Assembly: GCF_052076145.1 (NCBI RefSeq)
Contig: NZ_CP197246.1
Location: 3,968,001-4,032,000 of the forward strand
DNA: 64,000 nucleotides
Direction: 5' to 3'
Source of the DNA: Kitasatospora sp052076145
GTDB lineage: Bacteria > Actinomycetota > Actinomycetes > Streptomycetales > Streptomycetaceae
Shown piece by piece: positions 42,524 to 51,102 of this stretch (position 1 is its first letter; each line of letters begins with the position of its first letter). The notes below the pieces were generated by a model, which ran no database searches, was not told the origin of the DNA, and worked only from the letters and a program-made list of their open reading frames with translations. The translations under genes were made by a program, and so were the position numbers.

Positions 42524-44382
42524 AATGGGTGAACATGAGCTCAGGAGATATTCCACGTTTTGACACCGACGTCCTGATCGTCGGGAGCGGTCCGGCGGGG
42601 TCATCCGCAGCGCTGATGCTGAGCACGTACGGCATCGACAACCTCGTGATCACGAAGCATCGCTGGCTCGCCGACAGTCCGCGTGCGCATTACAAGAACC
42701 AGCGCACAATGGAGGTCTTCCGGGATCTGGACGTGGCCGACGAAGTTCGCGCCAAGGCTTCACCCAAAGAGGTCATGGGCAATGTCGTCTTCTGCACCGG
42801 TCTGGTGGGCGAGGAACTGGGCAGACTGCCCTATGGCGCCAACAGACCACAACGGCAGAGCGACTATTCGTTGGCCAGCCCCGCCGAACACTGCGACCTG
42901 CCGCAGCACCTGCTTGAACCCATCCTGCTGTCCAATGCAGCTCAGCGCGGCAGTCATGTGCGATTCGACACGCAATTCCTGCGGCTCGACCAGGACGAGC
43001 ACGGTGTCACCGCGCACGTCCTGGACAGGCTGAAGAACGAGCATTACGAGATTCGGGCCAAGTACCTGATCGGGGCCGACGGCGGCAACAGTCTCGTGGC
43101 GGAGCAGATCGGCCTGCCCATGGAAGGCCGCATGGGGCTCGCAGGCAGTATCAGCATCATTCTGGAGGCGGATCTCTCCCACCTCGTGGCCCACCGTCCG
43201 GGATATCTTTGGTGGATCATGCAGCCGGGTGCCAATGTCGGGGGCATCGGCATGGGCCTGCTTCGCATGGTCAGGCCATGGAACGAGTGGCAGATCGTCT
43301 GGGGCTACGACATGAGCGCAGGCGAGCCCGATGTCTCCGAGATCGACGCGGTCGGCATCGCCCGTCAACTGATCGGCGACGCTTCGGTGGACATCACCAT
43401 ACGCTCGGTCTCGACGTGGACCGTGAACCAGATGTACGCCACCAGGTATTCCCAGGGGCGGGTGTTCTGTATGGGCGATGCGGTGCACCGTCACCCACCG
43501 TCCAACGGCCTGGGATCGAACACGTCGGTTCAGGATGCCTACAATCTGGCGTGGAAAATGGCGATGGTTCTGAAGGGGCAGGCGTCGGACCGACTGCTGG
43601 ATACGTACGATCAGGAACGCACGCCGATCGGCAAGCAGATCGTCGAACGTGCGAACAAGAGCATTGAGCAGTTCGGAGGCGTCTTCTCCGCACTCGGACT
43701 GGACGCAAACCTGGACGCGGGCCAGATGCGCGCCAACATGTCCGTCCTGAAGGAGGCTTCCGCGGCGGGTGCCGAAAAGCGCAAGATGTTGCGCGAGGCC
43801 ATCGATCTCAAGTCCTACGAGTTTGCCACGCAAGGCGTCGAACTCAATCAGCGCTACGAATCCGATGCGGTCTGCCCGGACGGCACCGAGCAGCCCGCAT
43901 GGCTGCGTGATCCCGAGCTGTACTACCAGGCGTCCAGCCGGCCCGGCGCGCGCTTGCCACATGCATGGCTCGACCGGCAGGGTACTCAGGTCTCGAGCTT
44001 GGACGTGGTGGGCAGGGGAAAGTTCACCTTGCTCACGGGGCTGAACGGGCAAATCTGGCTCGAAGCTGCCGAGCGCATTTCGGGAGAGCTGAACATCGAG
44101 ATCGCTGCTCATGTCATCGGCCCCGGCCATGCCTTGCAGGATCTCTACGGTGATTGGGCGGATGTTACGGAGGTACCGGAAGACGGCTGTCTTCTGGTGC
44201 GGCCGGATGCATTTGTCGCCTGGCGCAAGGCGGATTCTGCTGCAGCCGTGGACTCGCTGCGCGCAGCCCTGCGCGGGATTCTCGGCCGAGGTTCGGCAGA
44301 GCAGTGCGACCGGGACGGGCTGGTTCGCTCGGGAGACGAGCCGGCCCCAGCGGTTTCCCCGGACATGGCGATGAGCGAGTAG
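42520..44382 (+). CDS. FAD-dependent phenol hydroxylase, TfdB (2,4-dichlorophenol 6-monooxygenase)-like
   Basis: 620 aa from the ATG at 42520 that overlaps the previous stop; the ATG at 42535 (GGGTG upstream) is an alternative. Class A flavoprotein: VLIVGSGPAGSSAALMLSTY, ITKHRWLADSPRAHYKNQRT, IGADGGNSLVAEQIGLPMEG, VFCMGDAVHRHPPSNGLGSN and a C-terminal thioredoxin-like domain (KFTLLTGLNG). The KHRWLADxPRAH and PWNEWQIVWGYD blocks place it with TfdB-type phenol monooxygenases that hydroxylate ortho to a phenol. It should add a second oxygen to the ring. Confidence 0.88.
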   Translation: MKWVNMSSGDIPRFDTDVLIVGSGPAGSSAALMLSTYGIDNLVITKHRWLADSPRAHYKNQRTMEVFRDLDVADEVRAKASPKEVMGNVVFCTGLVGEELGRLPYGANRPQRQSDYSLASPAEHCDLPQHLLEPILLSNAAQRGSHVRFDTQFLRLDQDEHGVTAHVLDRLKNEHYEIRAKYLIGADGGNSLVAEQIGLPMEGRMGLAGSISIILEADLSHLVAHRPGYLWWIMQPGANVGGIGMGLLRMVRPWNEWQIVWGYDMSAGEPDVSEIDAVGIARQLIGDASVDITIRSVSTWTVNQMYATRYSQGRVFCMGDAVHRHPPSNGLGSNTSVQDAYNLAWKMAMVLKGQASDRLLDTYDQERTPIGKQIVERANKSIEQFGGVFSALGLDANLDAGQMRANMSVLKEASAAGAEKRKMLREAIDLKSYEFATQGVELNQRYESDAVCPDGTEQPAWLRDPELYYQASSRPGARLPHAWLDRQGTQVSSLDVVGRGKFTLLTGLNGQIWLEAAERISGELNIEIAAHVIGPGHALQDLYGDWADVTEVPEDGCLLVRPDAFVAWRKADSAAAVDSLRAALRGILGRGSAEQCDRDGLVRSGDEPAPAVSPDMAMSE

Positions 44383-44391
44383 AAGGTGCGT

Positions 44392-45465
44392 ATGACTATC
44401 CAGACGTCTTCCCAGGCGGGGCCACCTGTGCACGAGGATGCTGAGACCGGGACATCGGCTGCCGGCAGCATCCGGAGGATGCAGGAGCTGATCCGCGGCA
44501 TGGCGGTCACCCAGATGATCGCTGCGGCCTGCGAAGTCGGACTGCCCGATGCGGTGGTCGGCGATGGAACCTCGCTGACCTCGCTGACCTCTCTGTCCGA
44601 ACACCTGAAGGTTCACGCAGGCGTCTTGACCCGGCTCGCCCGAGCACTGTCGTCCTATGGCATATTCGAGGTCGACGCGGACGGCGGAATTCGCCACAAC
44701 GAAGCCTCGCGCCTCCTGAGGACCACGACCGGCCCCTCGCTCCACTGGGCTGCCCGATTCTGGGCGATGCCGGGCATCTGGCGGTCCTGGGGGGCCTTGA
44801 GCCACTGTGTCGGTACCGGCGAGGAGGCGTTCTCGCATGTCAATGGTCAGGACTTCTTCTCGTACATGAACGGAAGTCCCGAAGAGGAAGCGCTCTATCA
44901 GCGTTACATGGCTAGCGGGTATCCGGGGCGCTACGCGGCGATCGCCGATGTACTCACCGTGGCCCCGGGTGAACGGGTGATCGACGTCGGCGGAGGAACC
45001 GGCAGCCTGGCGCGGACGATTCTCGAACGCAACCCGGACGTGCAAGCCGTGGTGTACGACCAGGCCAGCGTGATTTCGGCCGGGCCCGGGGCGTCCGGAA
45101 ACGATCGACTGAGCATGAGTGTGGGTAGTTTCTTCGACGCGGTGCCGGCCGGAGGAGATGTCTACATCCTGTCGTGGATTCTTCACGACTGGCCGGACGA
45201 GAAGGCGGAGTCCATTCTTCGCAACTGTCGCAAGGCGATGGACACCGGCGCACGGCTCGTTGTCGTGGACCGCGTGCTGCAGGAAGCGCCACAGGAGTGC
45301 GATCCGCTCGATCTGGTGCTGGACCTGCAAATGCACATATTGCATGGAGGGCGTGAGCGCACGCTGGACGACTTCAACAGGCTTCTGAATGCAGCAGGCT
45401 TCTCCGCTCCTCAGGTGTTGTCTGCCCGCCCGGAATTCTCGGTCATCCAAGCATGTGCCGTGTAA
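44392..45465 (+). CDS. O-methyltransferase (COMT/Methyltransf_2 family)
   Basis: 357 aa from the ATG at 44392, with AGAAGG 5 nt upstream. An N-terminal dimerisation domain (MQELIRGMAVTQMIAAACEV) is followed by the SAM fold with VIDVGGGTGSLARTILERNP, the catalytic His in ILSWILHDWPDEKAESILRN and RTLDDFNRLLNAAGF. This family methylates phenols and quinols in natural product pathways. It sits 9 bp after the TfdB-like gene and is the likely capping step. Confidence 0.92.
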   Translation: MTIQTSSQAGPPVHEDAETGTSAAGSIRRMQELIRGMAVTQMIAAACEVGLPDAVVGDGTSLTSLTSLSEHLKVHAGVLTRLARALSSYGIFEVDADGGIRHNEASRLLRTTTGPSLHWAARFWAMPGIWRSWGALSHCVGTGEEAFSHVNGQDFFSYMNGSPEEEALYQRYMASGYPGRYAAIADVLTVAPGERVIDVGGGTGSLARTILERNPDVQAVVYDQASVISAGPGASGNDRLSMSVGSFFDAVPAGGDVYILSWILHDWPDEKAESILRNCRKAMDTGARLVVVDRVLQEAPQECDPLDLVLDLQMHILHGGRERTLDDFNRLLNAAGFSAPQVLSARPEFSVIQACAV

Positions 45466-45495
45466 GCATCGAGTCACTATTCTGCTGAGAGAGCG

Positions 45496-46707
45496 ATGAT
45501 CACTGAGAAAGCTGCCGGCCGGACGGCGCAGCTGAGCATGTCACGCGGACTGACCTTCTTGATCGCTTTGGCCTGCGGCGCGGTCGCAGCCAACATCTAC
45601 TACGCGCAGCCCTTGGTCGGTTTGATCGGCCCCGATGTGGGCTTGAATGCGCATGCCTACAGCCTTGTGGTGACCCTTACGCAGATCGGCTACGGCGTCG
45701 GTCTTGTCGTGCTGGTTCCGTTGGGCGACATCTTCGAGAACCGTCGTCTCATCATGGTCACCTTGGTGGCATGCATGGCGGCGCTGCTGAGCGCGTCAGT
45801 CGCATCGAACGTCGGCTTGTTCCTTGCCACTTCGTTCGTCATCGGCCTGAGTTCGGTCGTGGTGCAGATGTTGGTGCCCTTTGCGGCTCACCTTGCCCCG
45901 GAAGAGAGCCGTGGACGGGTCGTCGGCAACGTCATGAGCGGCTTGCTGCTGGGAATCCTGCTTGCGCGGCCTGTCTCCAGCATGACGGCGGACCTGATCG
46001 GCTGGCGGGCGATGTTCGCCATCTCCGCCGGAGTGATGCTGGTGCTCGCCGTGACCTTGCGCCTGGTCCTTCCGGAGAGGAAGCCGAGCGCGTCCGTCCC
46101 CTACCTGACGTTGTTGCGGTCGATGGGTCAACTGCTTGTCAGCACGCCGATCCTGCGGCGACGGGCGTTCTACCACGCCTCGTTGTTCGGGGCGTTCAGT
46201 CTGTTCTGGACCGGTGTGCCACTGATCTTGGCGAGCCCGGCGTGCGGCCTGAGTCAAGGCGGCATTGCCCTGTTTTCCCTGGCAGCGGTGCTAGGTGCTT
46301 TTGCTGCGCCGATTGCGGGCCGTATCGCCGACCGTGGTCTGACGAAACCCGCGACGGCCTTTGCGATCCTGACGGTCGTGGCCTGTTTTCTCCTGGTTTT
46401 CGCAAGTGGCGGACACGTTGTCGCGAGCCTGTTCGTCGCGGCGCTACTGCTCGACATCGGGGTGTCGTTCAACCTGGTGCTGGGGCAGCGTGCGATCTTT
46501 GCGCTGGGGGCGGAAGTGCGTAGTCGACTCAATGGCCTCTACATGGCGATTTTCTTCTGTGGAGGCGCGGTCGGGTCGGCCGTGGCCAGTGTGGTCTATG
46601 CGACGTACGGTTGGGCGGGTATCGCCTGGTGCGGTATTGCCTTCCCGTTGCTGGCGTGCCTCTACTACCTGACGGAGATGGTGCCGCGGCGCTCCGCAGC
46701 TAGCTGA
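45496..46707 (+). CDS. MFS exporter
   Basis: 403 aa with about 12 membrane helices. ACGAVAANIYYAQPLVGLIG and the A-loop motif (VPLGDIFENRRLIM) place it with the YnfM/AraJ-like drug/metabolite H+ antiporters. Helix 11-12 ends with WCGIAFPLLACLYYLTEMVP. Last gene of the operon, followed by a long stem-loop; it probably exports the pathway product and may give self-protection. Confidence 0.88.
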   Translation: MITEKAAGRTAQLSMSRGLTFLIALACGAVAANIYYAQPLVGLIGPDVGLNAHAYSLVVTLTQIGYGVGLVVLVPLGDIFENRRLIMVTLVACMAALLSASVASNVGLFLATSFVIGLSSVVVQMLVPFAAHLAPEESRGRVVGNVMSGLLLGILLARPVSSMTADLIGWRAMFAISAGVMLVLAVTLRLVLPERKPSASVPYLTLLRSMGQLLVSTPILRRRAFYHASLFGAFSLFWTGVPLILASPACGLSQGGIALFSLAAVLGAFAAPIAGRIADRGLTKPATAFAILTVVACFLLVFASGGHVVASLFVAALLLDIGVSFNLVLGQRAIFALGAEVRSRLNGLYMAIFFCGGAVGSAVASVVYATYGWAGIAWCGIAFPLLACLYYLTEMVPRRSAAS

Positions 46708-46737
46708 TCTTGCATCTTTTCTGGTGAGCGGGTTGTG

Positions 46738-46814
46738 CCCCGGACAGACGAAGCTCCGTTGTCATCGATGACCTCTCAAGTCCTCGACGGGCAACGGAGC
46801 TTCGGTGTTCGGGG
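46738..46814 (+). terminator. Long stem-loop ending the aromatic operon
   Basis: A 12-bp perfect stem (GAAGCTCCGTTG / CAACGGAGCTTC) is extended outward by an imperfect CCCCGGACA / TGTTCGGGG pair. The 30-nt loop contains its own palindrome GTCATCGATGAC. It lies between convergent genes and can stop both. Confidence 0.7.
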
Positions 46815-46848
46815 AAGCGGGGCGGCGCGGCCCTGACTGCCCCGAGGT

Positions 46849-47754
46849 TCAGAGGAACGGTCCGTCGTGGCGGCGGGGCAGGGCGGCGCGTCGGCGGGTG
46901 ACGTCGGCGACCGCGCTCCAGTCGCGGTCGGCGTCGCCGTGGGCGACGGCATCGACGAAGGCGTCGCGCAGGACGCTGCCGAAGGGCAGGGGGACGTGGG
47001 CGTCGGCCCCGGCGGTGAGTGCGAGATTCACGTCCTTGAGGCCGAGGGCCAGCCGGAAGCCGGCCGGCTCGTACTGCTGCTCGGCGACCATGGTCCCGTA
47101 GCCGGTGTAGACGGGGCCGGGGAAGATGGTGTGGTTGAGGACGTCGATCAGTTCGCTCGGCTGGGCGCCGATGGCCTCGGCGAGCGCGCAGGCCTCGGCC
47201 AGGGACTCGATGGCGCAGGCAATCAGGTAGTTACTGGCGATCTTGATGGTGTTGGCGTGGTGCGGCTGGTCGCCCTGGCGCCAGGTGCGTTGTCCCATGG
47301 CGGCGAACAGCGGTTCCACGTGGTCGAGCATTTTGCTGTCCCCCGCGGCGAGGATGTTGAGCTTCCCGGCGGCGGCTACTTCGCGGCGGCCGAGGACCGG
47401 GGCGGCGAGGTAGCCGAGACCGTACGCGGCGTGGAGGTCGGCGGCTCGCCGGGCGAGGGTGACGGAGACGGTGGCCATGTTCACATGCACGGTCGCGCTC
47501 GCGTTCGCGAGCACCCCCGGGTCCAGGAGCACGGATTCCACTGCGGCGTCGTCGGACAGCATGGAGATCACGACGTCGTTGGCGAAGACGGTCTCGAGGT
47601 CGGGCGCTGCGGTGGCTCCTTGGGCGACCAGGGCCTGTACAGGCGCCTGGGAGCGGTTCCAGACCTGGACGTTGTGGCCGGCGCGAACCAGGTTGGCGGC
47701 CATCGCCTTGCCCATGGCGCCAAGGCCGATGAACCCGACGTTCATCGCTGTCAT
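46849..47754 (-). CDS. NAD(P)-dependent beta-hydroxyacid dehydrogenase / imine reductase-like oxidoreductase
   Basis: 301 aa from the ATG at 47754 (AAGGA upstream). NVGFIGLGAMGKAMAANLVR is the dinucleotide-binding motif of the 3-hydroxyisobutyrate dehydrogenase superfamily, followed by VWNRSQAPV. The substrate motif position reads LAAPVLGRREVAAAGKLNIL, and the catalytic Lys lies in IKIASNYLIACAIESLAEA. 3-Hydroxyisobutyrate, succinic-semialdehyde/glyoxylate or imine substrates are possible. It is convergent with the aromatic operon. Confidence 0.85.
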   Translation of the reverse strand: MTAMNVGFIGLGAMGKAMAANLVRAGHNVQVWNRSQAPVQALVAQGATAAPDLETVFANDVVISMLSDDAAVESVLLDPGVLANASATVHVNMATVSVTLARRAADLHAAYGLGYLAAPVLGRREVAAAGKLNILAAGDSKMLDHVEPLFAAMGQRTWRQGDQPHHANTIKIASNYLIACAIESLAEACALAEAIGAQPSELIDVLNHTIFPGPVYTGYGTMVAEQQYEPAGFRLALGLKDVNLALTAGADAHVPLPFGSVLRDAFVDAVAHGDADRDWSAVADVTRRRAALPRRHDGPFL

Positions 47755-48003
47755 AGCTGGACATCCTTCGTGCCGGGGGCAGTGTCGACCCTGGTTGTCG
47801 ACCAACGCTCAGCGTCAGGAGGCCCGTTGCCGTTCCAGTGCACCATCTCCGACCTGGTCGCTGCCACCTCGGCCACTCCGGAGTGTGACTGCTGCGTCCA
47901 CCAGTTCGAGGCGATCCATGGGCAGGGCCGTCGGGCGTGGTGCGGCTTCGGCTCGTCTGGTTGCCGGAAATCTGATCGCGTCCGTGCCCGTGGCCGTACG
48001 GCG

Positions 48004-48009
48004 TAGCCT
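48004..48009 (+). promoter_or_regulatory. Putative -10 of a leaderless nth promoter
   Basis: TAGCCT is followed by 6 nt and then the ATG at 48016; there is no ribosome site. Confidence 0.4.
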
Positions 48010-48015
48010 TCGTGC

Positions 48016-48843
48016 ATGGCAGAGAGCAAGGTCCGTAGGACAGCACGGAAGCCGGAGTCGCAGCTGGCGATGGTGCGGCGGGCGCGGAAGATCAACCGGG
48101 AGCTGGCGGAGGTGTATCCGTACGCGCACCCCGAGCTGGACTTCGAGAACCCCTTCCAGCTGCTGGTGGCGACGGTCCTGTCGGCCCAGACGACGGACCT
48201 GCGGGTGAACCAGACGACTCCGGCGCTGTTCGCGAAGTACCCGACGCCGGAGGACATGGCGGCGGCGGTGCCGGAGGAGCTGGAGGAGATCATCCGGCCG
48301 ACGGGCTTCTTCCGGGCCAAGGCGAGGTCGTTGATCGGGCTCTCGGCGGCTCTCCGCGACCGCTACGACGGTGAGGTCCCGGGCCGTCTGAAGGATCTGG
48401 TCACCCTCCCCGGTGTCGGCCGCAAGACCGCCAACGTCGTTCTGGGGAACGTGTTCGGCGTCCCCGGCATCACGGTCGACACCCATTTCGGGCGGCTGGC
48501 CCGGCGGTTCGGGTGGACGACGGAGGAGGACCCGGAGAAGGTCGAGGCGGTCGTGGCCGAGATCTTCCCCAAGTCGGAGTGGACGATGCTCTCGCACCGC
48601 GTGGTCTTCCACGGCCGCCGCATCTGCCACGCCCGCAAGCCCGCCTGCGGGGCGTGCCCGATCGCCGAGCTCTGCCCCTCGTACGGAGAGGGCGAGACCG
48701 ACCCCGAGAAGGCGCAGAAGCTGCTGAAGTACGAGAAGGGTGGCCAGCCCGGCCAGCGTCTGAAGCCGCCGGCGGACTACCCGGGCCTGCCCGCGTCGCC
48801 GCTGCGGCCGGGGCAGCCGGCGGCTGTCGGCCAGGAGGGCTGA
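48016..48843 (+). CDS. nth: Endonuclease III
   Basis: 275 aa. A DNA glycosylase/AP lyase for oxidised pyrimidines. Present are LVATVLSAQTTDLRVNQTTP, the helix-hairpin-helix LVTLPGVGRKTANVVLGNVF with the catalytic Lys, the catalytic Asp in ITVDTHFGRLARRF, and a [4Fe-4S] site CHARKPACGACPIAELC (Cx6Cx2Cx5C). About 35 extra C-terminal residues are Pro/Gly-rich. In relatives nth is divergent from crp; here it marks the right edge of the inserted block. Confidence 0.97.
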   Translation: MAESKVRRTARKPESQLAMVRRARKINRELAEVYPYAHPELDFENPFQLLVATVLSAQTTDLRVNQTTPALFAKYPTPEDMAAAVPEELEEIIRPTGFFRAKARSLIGLSAALRDRYDGEVPGRLKDLVTLPGVGRKTANVVLGNVFGVPGITVDTHFGRLARRFGWTTEEDPEKVEAVVAEIFPKSEWTMLSHRVVFHGRRICHARKPACGACPIAELCPSYGEGETDPEKAQKLLKYEKGGQPGQRLKPPADYPGLPASPLRPGQPAAVGQEG

Positions 48844-48862
48844 ACGAGATGGGGAGTGGCGA

Positions 48863-49609
48863 GTGACGGGCACCAGGGCGACGGGCATCAGGGAGACGGC
48901 GGCGATGGACGGCGAGGGCGCGGTGGGCTTGATCGACCGGGACGGTCTCCCGGAGTGGCTGGTGCCGGTGCGGCAGGCGGCGGAGACCGTGCGGCCCGAG
49001 CAGCTGAGCCGGTTCCTGCCGCCGCCGGAGGGCGGTCGCCGTTCGGCGGTGCTGATGCTCTTCGGCGAGGGCCCGGTCGGGCCCGATCTGCTGCTGATCG
49101 AGCGAGCCAGGTCGCTGCGCTCGCACGCCGGTCAGCCGTCGTTCCCCGGCGGTGCGCTGGACCCGGAGGACGGTGACCCGGACGGCGCCGGGCCGGTCGC
49201 CGCCGCGCTGCGCGAGGCCGAGGAGGAGACCGGCCTGGACGCCTCCGGGGTGCAGGTCTTCGCGACCCTGCCCGCCCTCTACATCCCGGTCAGCTCCTTC
49301 GTGGTGACCCCGGTGCTCGGCTGGTGGCGCCACGAGTCCCCGGTCGCGCCGGTCGACCTGGGGGAGACGGGTGCGGTGTTCCGAGTCCCGCTGGCCGAGT
49401 TGACCGACCCGGCCAACAGGGTCCGGCTCCGGCACCCCTCCGGCCACCTCGGCCCGGCCTTCGAGGTCGCCGGGCGGCTGGTCTGGGGCTTCACCGCGGG
49501 CGTGATCGACCGGGTGCTGCACTTCAGCGGGCTGGCACTCCCCTGGGACGACGCCCGGACCGTCACCCTCTCCGACGACGCCCTGCGGTTGACCCACCGC
49601 GGCTCCTGA
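48863..49609 (+). CDS. Nudix CoA pyrophosphatase-like hydrolase
   Basis: 248 aa from GTG at 48863 (GGGGAG upstream). RSLRSHAGQPSFPGGALDPE is the UPF0035/CoA-pyrophosphatase extension (LRSHxGQxxFPGG), and AALREAEEETGLD completes the Nudix box. ALYIPVSSFVVTPVLGW and LVWGFTAGVIDRVL are family positions. It likely cleaves CoA or its oxidised forms. It sits 20 bp after nth and before the MarP-like gene, as in Mycobacterium (Rv3672c). Confidence 0.9.
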   Translation: MTGTRATGIRETAAMDGEGAVGLIDRDGLPEWLVPVRQAAETVRPEQLSRFLPPPEGGRRSAVLMLFGEGPVGPDLLLIERARSLRSHAGQPSFPGGALDPEDGDPDGAGPVAAALREAEEETGLDASGVQVFATLPALYIPVSSFVVTPVLGWWRHESPVAPVDLGETGAVFRVPLAELTDPANRVRLRHPSGHLGPAFEVAGRLVWGFTAGVIDRVLHFSGLALPWDDARTVTLSDDALRLTHRGS

Positions 49610-49713
49610 CCGGGGAGGTCGGGTAGCCCGCCCCGGCCGGGCGGACCCGGTGTCGGGGGCCGGGCGTACGAGCCCGGTGCCCTTCGAGGGGCCGTCCGTG
49701 GGAGGGTGTCGGG

Positions 49714-50898
49714 GTGAATGTCCTGGATCTGTTGCTGATCGCCGGTGCGGCGGGCTTTGCCGTGACCGGTTACCGGCAGGGTTTCGTGGTCGGGGTGCTC
49801 TCCGTCCTGGGCTTCCTCGGCGGTGGGCTGCTCGCGGTCCAGCTGCTGCCGCTGCTGCTGAGTCACCTGAGCCCGGGGACGACGGCCTCCGTCGTCGCGG
49901 TCGTCGTGGTGATCGTCTTCGCCGCCGTCGGCCAGGCCGTCACCACGCACTTCGGTTGGAAGCTGCGCGGCCGGATCGGCCGGGGCAGGGGCAAGACGCT
50001 GGACGCGATCGGTGGCTCGGTGGTCAACGTGATCTCCATGCTGCTGGTCGCCTGGCTGATCGGCTCGGCATTGGCGGGCACCTCGATGCCGACGGTCTCC
50101 AAGCAGGTCCGCACGTCCAAGGTGCTGGGCGCCGTCCAGAGCACCTTGCCCGCCGACGCACCCAACTGGTTCTCCGACTTCACCAAGGTGCTGGCCCGCA
50201 ACGGCTTCCCCCAGGTGTTCAACCCCTTCGAACATGAGCCGATCACCGAGGTCGAGGCCCCCGACCCGGCCCTCGCGGGCAGCCCGGCGGTGGCCCGAGC
50301 CCGGCAGAGCCTGGTCAAGGTGGTCGGTACGGCCACGGCCTGCGGCAAGACCCTGGAGGGCAGCGGCTTCGTCTTCGCCCCGCACCGGGTGATGACCAAC
50401 GCCCACGTGGTCGGCGGGGTCGACGAACCCACCGTCCAGATCGGCGGCACCGGCCAGCTCTACGACGCGACGGTCGTCGGGTACGACTGGCAGCGTGACA
50501 TCGCCGTCCTGGACGTCCCGAAGCTCACCGCCCCCGCACTCAGCTTCGCCGGACAGGCCCGCACCAACGACAGCGCGATCGTCGCCGGCTTCCCCGAGAA
50601 CGGCTCCTTCAACGTCCAGCCCGCCCGCATCCGAGGCCGCATCCAGGCCAACGGCCCGGACATCTACCACCGTGGCCAGGTCGTCCGCGACGTCTACTCC
50701 GTCCGCTCGCTCGTCCGCCAGGGCAACTCCGGCGGCCCGCTGCTCAGCCCGGACGGACAGGTGTACGGGGTGGTCTTCGCCAAGTCCCTCGACAGCTCGG
50801 ACACCGGGTACGTCCTGACGGCCGACGAAGTCCGCGACGACGCCCTCCGGGGCAGCACGGCCACGGCACGGGTCGATACCGAGGGCTGCGCGCTCTGA
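49714..50898 (+). CDS. MarP-like membrane-bound serine protease (CvpA plus trypsin-like domain)
   Basis: 394 aa from GTG at 49714. Four N-terminal CvpA-like helices (about 1-130) are followed by an extracytoplasmic trypsin-like domain. The triad is visible as His in MTNAHVVGG, Asp in RDIAVLDV and Ser in RQGNSGGPLLSPDG. Two Cys (ATACGKT and the terminal EGCAL) may form the disulfide known to activate MarP. Mycobacterial MarP (Rv3671c) is needed for survival in acid; the gene order nth-Nudix-marP is conserved. Confidence 0.93.
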   Translation: MNVLDLLLIAGAAGFAVTGYRQGFVVGVLSVLGFLGGGLLAVQLLPLLLSHLSPGTTASVVAVVVVIVFAAVGQAVTTHFGWKLRGRIGRGRGKTLDAIGGSVVNVISMLLVAWLIGSALAGTSMPTVSKQVRTSKVLGAVQSTLPADAPNWFSDFTKVLARNGFPQVFNPFEHEPITEVEAPDPALAGSPAVARARQSLVKVVGTATACGKTLEGSGFVFAPHRVMTNAHVVGGVDEPTVQIGGTGQLYDATVVGYDWQRDIAVLDVPKLTAPALSFAGQARTNDSAIVAGFPENGSFNVQPARIRGRIQANGPDIYHRGQVVRDVYSVRSLVRQGNSGGPLLSPDGQVYGVVFAKSLDSSDTGYVLTADEVRDDALRGSTATARVDTEGCAL

Positions 50899-50925
50899 CG
50901 CCGCCCGGCACTGTTCCCTGTTTCG

Positions 50926-50979
50926 CTGCGTCCGTGTTCCCTGCGTCCGTGTTCCCTGCGTCCGCGTTCCCTGTGTCCT
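50926..50979. repeat. 15-bp tandem repeat after the MarP-like gene
   Basis: CTGCGTCCGTGTTCC is repeated at 50926, 50941 and 50956 (one change in the third) and partly at 50971. It lies 27 bp after the stop. No function is visible; it is a possible variable-number locus. Confidence 0.85.
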
Positions 50980-51102
50980 GACGGTGGCTCAGGCCGAGAA
51001 TCCGGCGAGGTGTCAGTCCTGCCTGGTAGCGTCGGCCGCGCTCACTCGTTCGGCTCAACACAGACGCGCCGGAACGGGTCCGACGGGAGGTCAGGAAACG
51101 CC

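Noticed and set aside
47758..48015. Cys-rich plus-strand frame just before nth (CDCCVHQFEAIHG...)
   Set aside because: It has no start with a ribosome site and runs into the nth promoter. It could be a gene remnant, but nothing supports a coding call.
50926..50979. CRISPR-like array
   Set aside because: The 15-bp units are directly tandem with no spacers; this is a simple tandem repeat. No CRISPR array or cas gene is visible in the window.
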